From an uncultured Ruminococcus sp. (GTDB lineage Bacteria > Bacillota > Clostridia > Oscillospirales > Acutalibacteraceae): a DNA stretch of 9,066 nt. Below are positions 4,131-9,066 of this stretch, piece after piece. The stretch spans positions 1-9,066 of the forward strand of contig CAMKNF010000077.1 in the NCBI GenBank assembly GCA_946414115.1. The letters run 5' to 3'. The first letter of the stretch is position 1. Each line of letters starts with the position of its first letter. A program made the translations under genes and the position numbers. The notes under the pieces are model-generated. The model was not told the origin of the DNA. It saw only the letters and a program-made list of their open reading frames with translations, and did no database searches.

Positions 4131-6495
4131 ATATAAGGTTAAGGACGCAGCGAATGATTTTGGGGTTCCCAACAAGAAGATTACCGAGATTCTCGAAAAA
4201 CACTGCGGTGTTACAAAAAAGACTATGACTTCGCTCGAGGAAAGCGAGCTTGACGTAATTTTTGACGTTATCACAAAGGAAAACAGCGTTGAAAGCTTTG
4301 ACGCTTACTTTGCAACACGCAACAAAAAGCTTGAGGAAGCACCCGAAAATCAGGCGCAGACTCCAAAAGAGGAGAAGAAAGCCGAAAAGAAGAGCGAAAA
4401 TAAAAACAAGCCGAAGACTGATAAAAAGGCTGAAAAGGCAGATAATAAACCCAAGGCTGACAAAAAGGAAGCTGCCCCTCAGAATGTCGAGGTTAAAAGC
4501 GAGGAGGAAACAACCACCCGCAAGCGCAGAGTTATCGACACACGTGCCACGAACATTGACGTTGAGCGTTACAACTCAAAGTATGACGATATGGCAAGCG
4601 ACAGCTCCAAGATGAGAAGCACGGACAATACGGTTAAAAAGCAGAAGTTCTCTAACCGTTCGCAGAAGCAGAAGGGCAGACGTCAGGGAAAGAGAGAAAC
4701 AGAGGCAGAGCGCTTGAAGCGTATTGCGCTTGAGCGTAAGCAAAAGCCGATTACCGTTCAGATTCCCGATGAAATCGTTGTTTCCGAGCTTGCCTCAAGG
4801 CTCAAGGCTACCGTAGCCGAGGTTGTTAAAAAGGCGTTCCTTATGGGCTCAATGGTAACTGCTACCGATACAATCGACTTTGACACAGCTTCACTTATCG
4901 CAATGGAATTTCACGCAAAGGTTGAAAAAGAGGTTGTTGTTACAATCGAGGAGAGAATTATTGACGACAGCGAGGACGACGATGCAAATCTCGTTGGCAG
5001 AGCTCCCGTAGTTGTAGTTATGGGACACGTTGACCACGGTAAAACCTCAATCCTCGACGCTATTCGTCACGCAAACGTAACCGCAGGCGAAGCAGGCGGT
5101 ATCACACAGCATATCGGTGCTTACAGAGTTAAAATCAACGACCAGCCGATTACATTCCTTGACACACCCGGACACGAGGCGTTCACAACAATGCGTGCAA
5201 GAGGTGCGCAGGTAACGGATATTGCAATCCTCGTTGTTGCGGCTGACGACGGAATTATGCCCCAGACTGTTGAGGCTATCCACCACGCAAAGGCGGCAGG
5301 CGTTTCCGTAATCGTAGCAATCAATAAGATGGATAAACCCGGTGCAAATCCCGAGGCAGTAAAACAACAGCTCACCGAGCACGAGCTTATTCCCGAGGAA
5401 TGGGGCGGCGACACACCGTGTATTCCCGTTTCTGCAAAGACAAAGGAAGGTCTTAACGACTTGCTCGAAATGGTACTTCTCGTTGCCGAAATGAAGGAGC
5501 TTAAGGCTAACCCCGACAGAGCCGCAAAGGGTACTGTAATCGAGGCTCGTCTTGACAAGGGCAGAGGTCCTGTTGCAACAGTGCTTGTTCAGAACGGTAC
5601 GCTCCATAAGGGCGACACAATCATCGCAGGCACCTGCGTGGGCAGAGTGAGAGTAATGACAAACGACAAGGGCGAGAGAGTTCAGGAAGCAGGTCCGTCA
5701 GTGCCTGTTGAGATTACGGGACTTGACGAAGTGCCTGTTGGCGGCGACATCTTTGACGCAGTATCAGACGAACGCCTTGCAAGAACTCTTGTTGACCAGA
5801 GAAAGGCGGCAAAGAAAGAGGAAATCTTCAATGCGCAGACCAAGGTTACTCTTGACAACCTCTTTGACCAGATGAAGCTCGGCGAGGTTAAGGAGCTTCA
5901 GATTATCGTAAAGGCAGACGTTCAGGGCTCTGTTGAGGCTGTTAAGCAGTCGCTTGAAAAGCTCTCGAACGAGGAAGTAAGAGTAAATGTAATCCACGGC
6001 GCAGTTGGCGCAATCAATGAATCAGACGTAATGCTTGCAGAGGCGTCAAACGCAATTATCGTAGGCTTTAACGTACGTCCCGATTCCGTAGCCGCAGAAA
6101 ACGCAGAGCGTTCGGGAATCGATATGCGACTTTACAGCATCATCTACGACTGCATAAACGAGATTGAAACGGCTATGAAGGGTATGCTTGCTCCCAAGAC
6201 GAGAGAGGTTGTACTCGGTATGGCTGAGTGCCGTAACGTCATCAAAATCAAGTCGGTCGGCACAATCGCAGGCTCATACGTTAAGAGCGGTAAAATCCAG
6301 CGTGGCGGCGGTGTAAGAGTTATCCGTGACGGTATTGTAATTGCCGAGGATACAATCGGCTCGCTCCAGAGATTCAAGGACGCCGTAAAAGAGGTAAACG
6401 AGGGCTACGAGTGCGGTATCGGACTTGAAAAGTTCAACGACCTCAAAGAGGGCGATATGTTCGAGGTTTATACTATAGAAGAATATCGTGATTAA
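4123..6495 (+). CDS. infB: Translation initiation factor IF-2
   Basis: GTPase that brings fMet-tRNA to the 30S initiation complex and promotes 50S joining. The 790-residue product has an N-terminal IF2_N helix bundle (about 1-55), a Lys/Glu/Ala-rich flexible linker (about 65-200), and a second IF2_N segment (from PITVQIPDEI at 209). The G domain carries G1 GHVDHGKT (301-308), G2 GGITQHIG (325-332), G3 DTPGHEAF (347-354, His351 catalytic), G4 NKMD (401-404) and G5 SAK (437-439). Domains II-III follow (ADVQGSVEAV at 598-607), and the fMet-tRNA-binding C-terminal barrel ends with ECGIGLEKF. I chose ATG 4123 over the longer open frame because GGGAGGAG (4109-4116) is 6 nt upstream and IKYKVKDAA is the usual family start. 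It overlaps the L7Ae gene by 8 nt. Confidence 0.97.
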   Translation: MIKYKVKDAANDFGVPNKKITEILEKHCGVTKKTMTSLEESELDVIFDVITKENSVESFDAYFATRNKKLEEAPENQAQTPKEEKKAEKKSENKNKPKTDKKAEKADNKPKADKKEAAPQNVEVKSEEETTTRKRRVIDTRATNIDVERYNSKYDDMASDSSKMRSTDNTVKKQKFSNRSQKQKGRRQGKRETEAERLKRIALERKQKPITVQIPDEIVVSELASRLKATVAEVVKKAFLMGSMVTATDTIDFDTASLIAMEFHAKVEKEVVVTIEERIIDDSEDDDANLVGRAPVVVVMGHVDHGKTSILDAIRHANVTAGEAGGITQHIGAYRVKINDQPITFLDTPGHEAFTTMRARGAQVTDIAILVVAADDGIMPQTVEAIHHAKAAGVSVIVAINKMDKPGANPEAVKQQLTEHELIPEEWGGDTPCIPVSAKTKEGLNDLLEMVLLVAEMKELKANPDRAAKGTVIEARLDKGRGPVATVLVQNGTLHKGDTIIAGTCVGRVRVMTNDKGERVQEAGPSVPVEITGLDEVPVGGDIFDAVSDERLARTLVDQRKAAKKEEIFNAQTKVTLDNLFDQMKLGEVKELQIIVKADVQGSVEAVKQSLEKLSNEEVRVNVIHGAVGAINESDVMLAEASNAIIVGFNVRPDSVAAENAERSGIDMRLYSIIYDCINEIETAMKGMLAPKTREVVLGMAECRNVIKIKSVGTIAGSYVKSGKIQRGGGVRVIRDGIVIAEDTIGSLQRFKDAVKEVNEGYECGIGLEKFNDLKEGDMFEVYTIEEYRD

Positions 6496-6504
6496 TAAAA
6501 TTCT

Positions 6505-6532
6505 GAATGCGGAATGCGTAATTCGGAATTGA
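6505..6532 (+). repeat. Short heptad tandem repeat after infB
   Basis: Four consecutive 7-nt units: GAATGCG, GAATGCG, TAATTCG, GAATTGA, the first two identical. The block begins 9 nt after the infB stop and runs directly into repeat copy 2. The last two units also occur at the nusA stop codon (3295-3308), so this is probably the variable left edge of the dispersed repeat. Confidence 0.5.
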
Positions 6533-6663
6533 TTATACGGAAACATTGTGTGGTGAATTTACGTTCATATACAGGCAACGTTTCGGGACGTCAAGGATGC
6601 CGTCCCCTACGGCGATACAGGAAATGTTTATTTTCAGCCGTAGGGACACGGCGTGCCGTGTCC
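6519..6663 (+). repeat. Structured dispersed repeat, copy 2 (head-to-head GTAG hairpin pair)
   Basis: Occupies the 218-nt infB-rbfA gap and has the same order of parts as copy 1. Left part TAATTCGGAATTGATT (6519-6534), then AACGTTTC (6577-6584). Hairpin A has arms GGGACG (6585-6590) and CGTCCC (6601-6606) with a 10-nt loop unlike that of copy 1. CTACGGC (6607-6613) is an exact inverted partner of GCCGTAG (6637-6643). GAAATGTT (6621-6628) still pairs with AACGTTTC through a G-U wobble. Hairpin B has arms GGACACGGC (6644-6652) and GCCGTGTCC (6655-6663). Conserved arms with divergent loops indicate that structure rather than primary sequence is maintained. No credible protein gene lies in this gap. 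Confidence 0.75.
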
Positions 6664-6713
6664 TCACATAAATTAATTTGTAAAGACCAACTAAAATATT
6701 AGTAGGTGATAAA

Positions 6714-7091
6714 ATGGCAAGTCACAGAATAGAAAGAACAACCGAAGATATAAAGCGTGAGCTTACGGCGATTTTCCGTGAGCTTAAGGACCCTCGTGTT
6801 ACGCAGGCGTTTTTGTCAATCGTAAGGGTTGAGGTTACAAACGACCTCTCCTACTGCACGGTGCAGATAAGCGCAATCGAGGGACTTGACAGAGCAAAAC
6901 AAGCCGTAAAGGGACTTAAATCTGCTTCGGGATTTATCCGCAGAGAGCTTGGTCACAGACTAAAGCTCCGCCACGTTCCCGAGCTGATTTTCAACGCCAC
7001 AGACAGCATTGAGTACAGCGCTCACATCAGCCGTATCTTAAACGACCTTGACGTTGAGCAGAATGAGGAAGAAAATGATGAATCTGTATGA
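6714..7091 (+). CDS. rbfA: 30S ribosome-binding factor RbfA
   Basis: RbfA binds the immature 30S subunit near the 5' helix of 16S rRNA and is needed for efficient maturation, especially in the cold. The 125 residues fit the single KH-like fold of the family: RIERTTEDIKRELTAI (5-20), KDPRVT (25-30), a central strand pair, the kinked helix SASGFIRRELGHRLKLR (70-86, with the family Ala-x-Gly kink at 71-73) and VPELIFNATDSIE (88-100). The C-terminus is acidic. ATG 6714 is preceded by AGGTG (6704-6708) at 5 nt. It overlaps the following phosphoesterase gene by about 17 nt. Confidence 0.95.
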   Translation: MASHRIERTTEDIKRELTAIFRELKDPRVTQAFLSIVRVEVTNDLSYCTVQISAIEGLDRAKQAVKGLKSASGFIRRELGHRLKLRHVPELIFNATDSIEYSAHISRILNDLDVEQNEEENDESV

Positions 7092-8013
7092 GATAGCCCG
7101 CTTTCTTGAGGCTCACGACAATTACGAAATCCTTACCCACGCATACCCCGACGGCGACACGCTCGGAAGCGGCTTTGCACTCTGTATGGCGCTCCAGCAA
7201 ATCGGCAAGAACGCAAGGGTAATCACAACAAACGTTCCGTCAAAATTTCTCTATCTTCTTAACGGCGTAAAACAGCAGATTTTCGAGGCTGAAACAATAA
7301 TCAGCACAGACGTTGCCGCCGACAGCCTTTTAGGCTCGAATATGGGAAAGTATATCGGTAAGGTGGACGTGTGTATTGACCACCACGGCTCAAACACGTT
7401 TACCGCAAAGGCGAAATTTGTCGATAAATTTGCGGCGGCAAACTGCGAAATCATTTATAAGCTTTTGCAGAGAATGAACGTGAGAATCACAAAGGAAATT
7501 GCAAACTGCCTTTATACGGGAATTTCCACAGACACAGGCTGTTTCAGGTACACCAATACTACGGCGGAAACTATGCGTGTTGCGGCAAGTCTTATGGACT
7601 TCGGCTGTGACACCGCCTACATAAACAAGGCTATGTTCGAAACCAAGTCGAAGGAAAAAATCAAGCTTGAACACGCTGTTTACAACACAATAAAGTACTG
7701 TGCCGACGGCAGATGCGCCATTATCTACACAACGCTTGAAATGATGAAAAGCCTTGACGTCGGCGACGACGAAATGGAGGGGCTTGCTTCAATCCCACGT
7801 CAGATTGAGGGCGTTTTAATCGGCATTACAATGCGTGAAAAGGAAGGCGGATTTTTCAAGATTTCCGTTCGCACAAACGGCAACATAAACGCTTCCGATT
7901 TCTGCTCGCAATTCGGCGGCGGCGGTCACCCTGCGGCGGCAGGCTGTACAATTGAGGGCGACCTCAAAACGGTGCGAAATAAGCTTATAAAAGCGGCGGA
8001 GAAGTTCCTATGA
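7075..8013 (+). CDS. nrnA: DHH/DHHA1 phosphoesterase, NrnA-type (nanoRNase / pAp phosphatase)
   Basis: A bifunctional oligoribonuclease and 3',5'-bisphosphate nucleotidase in characterised relatives: it degrades 2-5 nt RNAs and converts pAp to AMP. The roughly 312-residue product has an N-terminal DHH domain with metal ligands visible in THAYPDGD (21-28), the CIDHHGS motif (100-106) and STDTGCF (151-157), and a C-terminal DHHA1 domain with substrate-binding GGGGHPAAAG (281-290). It is cytosolic, with no signal peptide. The start is ambiguous between ATG 7075 and ATG 7078; both follow GAGGAAG (7065-7071). The gene overlaps rbfA upstream and shares ATGA with truB downstream, the common clostridial order. 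Family is certain; the exact substrate is inferred. Confidence 0.88.
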   Translation: MMNLYEIARFLEAHDNYEILTHAYPDGDTLGSGFALCMALQQIGKNARVITTNVPSKFLYLLNGVKQQIFEAETIISTDVAADSLLGSNMGKYIGKVDVCIDHHGSNTFTAKAKFVDKFAAANCEIIYKLLQRMNVRITKEIANCLYTGISTDTGCFRYTNTTAETMRVAASLMDFGCDTAYINKAMFETKSKEKIKLEHAVYNTIKYCADGRCAIIYTTLEMMKSLDVGDDEMEGLASIPRQIEGVLIGITMREKEGGFFKISVRTNGNINASDFCSQFGGGGHPAAAGCTIEGDLKTVRNKLIKAAEKFL

Positions 8014-8909
8014 ACGGCGTATTGTTGATTGACAAGCCGCAGGAATTTACGTCGTTTGACGTTGTTGCGGTGATAAGAAGACTGTCGGGGCAGAAGAAAA
8101 TCGGTCATACGGGAACGCTCGACCCCAACGCAACGGGCGTCCTTGTTGTGCTTTTAGGCAATGCGACAAAGGCGCAGGATTTGATTTTAAATCACGATAA
8201 AACCTATGTTGCGGATTTTAAACTCGGCATCACGACCGACACGCTCGACATATGGGGCAAGGTGACAAATGAAAAAAAGTCCTCACTTTTGCGTGAGGAT
8301 ATACAAAATATAATCCCCGAATTTACAGGGGAAATCAGTCAGCTTCCGCCTATGTTCTCTGCTGTTCAGAAGAACGGTCAAAGGCTCTATGACCTTGCAA
8401 GACAGGGGATAGAGGTTGAGCGTGAGAGCAGAAATGTTACAGTTTACAGCCTTGAACTGCTCGGCTTTGACGAAGAAACGCAGAGCGGAACATTAAAGGT
8501 TGCCTGCTCAAAGGGAACGTATATCCGCACTCTGATTGACGATATGGGCAGAAAACTCGGAGTCGGCGCAGTGATGACAGGACTTAAGAGAACGTCAGCC
8601 TGCGGTTTTGACATCTCGGACTGCATAACGCTTGACAGGGCAAGAGAGCTTTCAGAAAGCGGCAAGCTTGAAGAAAAGCTGTTAAGCGTTGAGAGCCTTT
8701 TTGAAAGCCTTGGATATGTAAGCGTGTCTGACGCACAGGCAAGACGTTTTTCAAACGGCGGCGCACTCGACATTGACAGAACGCATCTGAAAAAGCTTGA
8801 CGTAAAAGACGGCGAAATTTTCAGAGTAAAGGACAAGGAAAATAACTTCCTCGGACTTGGCGTTGTTGATTTGGAGCATAGATTGCTTAAAATATTTAAA
8901 TTGTTTTAG
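8010..8909 (+). CDS. truB: tRNA pseudouridine(55) synthase TruB
   Basis: Converts U55 in the T loop of tRNAs to pseudouridine and also acts as a tRNA folding chaperone. The 299-residue product shows the family start GVLLIDKPQEFTSFDVV (3-19), the catalytic Asp38 in GHTGTLDPNATGVL (32-45), the conserved Tyr66 (KTYVADF), QLPPMFSAVQKNGQRLYDLAR (111-131; read as two motif halves) and SKGTYIRTLIDDMG (167-180). A small PUA-like C-terminal domain follows (about 235-299). The start codon overlaps the nrnA stop by 4 nt (ATGA), with GGAG (7998-8001) upstream, so the two are translationally coupled. It is the last complete gene in the window; ribF usually follows but is not visible here. Confidence 0.96.
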   Translation: MNGVLLIDKPQEFTSFDVVAVIRRLSGQKKIGHTGTLDPNATGVLVVLLGNATKAQDLILNHDKTYVADFKLGITTDTLDIWGKVTNEKKSSLLREDIQNIIPEFTGEISQLPPMFSAVQKNGQRLYDLARQGIEVERESRNVTVYSLELLGFDEETQSGTLKVACSKGTYIRTLIDDMGRKLGVGAVMTGLKRTSACGFDISDCITLDRARELSESGKLEEKLLSVESLFESLGYVSVSDAQARRFSNGGALDIDRTHLKKLDVKDGEIFRVKDKENNFLGLGVVDLEHRLLKIFKLF

Positions 8910-8923
8910 TTCAGCACCTTTTC

Positions 8924-9004
8924 GTAGGGACACGGCGAGCCGTGTCCACACAAAAATTGTAATGCAATTTTTGTGAATGGGACGTTTGGGAAGCCGTCCC
9001 CTAC
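8924..9004 (+). repeat. Structured dispersed repeat, copy 3 (tail-to-tail GTAG hairpin pair)
   Basis: Begins 14 nt after the truB stop. The order of modules is reversed compared with copies 1 and 2: GTAG foot (8924-8927) and hairpin B first (GGACACGGC 8928-8936, GCCGTGTCC 8939-8947), then a linker that is itself a perfect hairpin (CACAAAAATTG 8949-8959, CAATTTTTGTG 8965-8975), then hairpin A (GGGACG 8979-8984, CGTCCC 8995-9000) and its CTAC foot (9001-9004). GTAG and CTAC pair and close a three-hairpin, cloverleaf-like figure. The linker hairpin lacks a following U-run, so I do not call it a terminator. Confidence 0.7.
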
Positions 9005-9025
9005 TACCTTGTTAAAACTAAAAAT

Positions 9026-9038
9026 ACACAAATTGTGT
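9026..9038. repeat. Small inverted repeat near the right edge
   Basis: ACACA (9026-9030) and TGTGT (9034-9038) flank AAT. The surrounding 62 nt (9005-9066) are AT-rich and contain no start of a gene that I can support. It may be part of the promoter or leader of the next gene, outside the window. Confidence 0.25.
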
Positions 9039-9066
9039 GAAATATAAAATCAGCTTTTGATAATAA

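Noticed and set aside
5047..5607. Long minus-strand open frame (186 codons) inside infB, plus other antisense frames over nusA, infB and truB
   Set aside because: They lie opposite strongly conserved coding sequence, lack ribosome binding sites and show low-complexity, Cys- or Ser-rich translations typical of the reverse strand of biased codons.
6514..6702. 62-codon plus-strand frame between infB and rbfA
   Set aside because: It runs straight through the structured repeat; its residues come from the hairpin arms and there is no ribosome binding site.
8949..8975. Hairpin after truB as an intrinsic terminator
   Set aside because: The stem is AT-rich and no U-tract follows it; its position between the two modules makes it the linker of repeat copy 3.
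3350..9004. The repeats as a CRISPR array
   Set aside because: The copies are kilobases apart, separated by genes, and are internally palindromic pairs without spacers of uniform length.
9009..9048. Promoter near the right edge (TTGTTA and TATAAA)
   Set aside because: The spacing is 28 nt, far from the 16-18 nt needed, and the AT-rich composition makes chance matches likely.

Overview
The window looks like a chromosomal segment from a low-to-mid GC Firmicute of the class Clostridia, probably an Oscillospiraceae/Ruminococcus-type gut bacterium. That placement is inferred from gene order (rimP-nusA-ylxR-L7Ae-infB-rbfA-nrnA-truB), strong AGGAGG-type ribosome binding sites, and a Tn916/phage-like integrase common in such genomes. 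No species is claimed.

Region 1 (1-1320) is the end of an integrated mobile element. It holds a tyrosine recombinase whose N-terminus lies left of the window, an intrinsic terminator, and an AT-rich stretch with two pairs of tandem direct repeats. A bidirectional terminator separates it from a tRNA gene. Region 2 (1325-1674) is the host boundary. It holds a tRNA-Thr(GGT) gene on the minus strand with encoded CCA and its own promoter. Divergent from it is the promoter and hairpin-containing leader of the large operon. The recombinase gene runs toward the 3' end of the tRNA, which suggests (but does not prove) that this tRNA is the element's attachment site.

Region 3 (1675-8909) is the conserved translation/transcription operon. 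It encodes RimP (30S maturation), NusA (elongation/termination factor), YlxR/RnpM (small RNA-binding regulator), an L7Ae-family K-turn protein, IF2, RbfA (30S cold-shock maturation factor), an NrnA-type DHH/DHHA1 phosphoesterase (nanoRNA degradation, pAp hydrolysis) and TruB (tRNA pseudouridine-55 synthase). The genes couple ribosome assembly, initiation, transcript elongation and RNA modification or turnover. Several overlap (8 nt L7Ae/infB, about 17 nt rbfA/nrnA, 4 nt nrnA/truB).

The most unusual content is a family of structured repeats occupying the only two large gaps in the operon (nusA-ylxR and infB-rbfA) and the spacer after truB. Each copy is a pair of hairpins with a GTAG foot. Two copies are arranged head-to-head and one tail-to-tail, which resembles the REP/BIME elements mobilised by RAYT (IS200-like) transposases in Proteobacteria. 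No CRISPR array, defence system or rRNA gene is visible.
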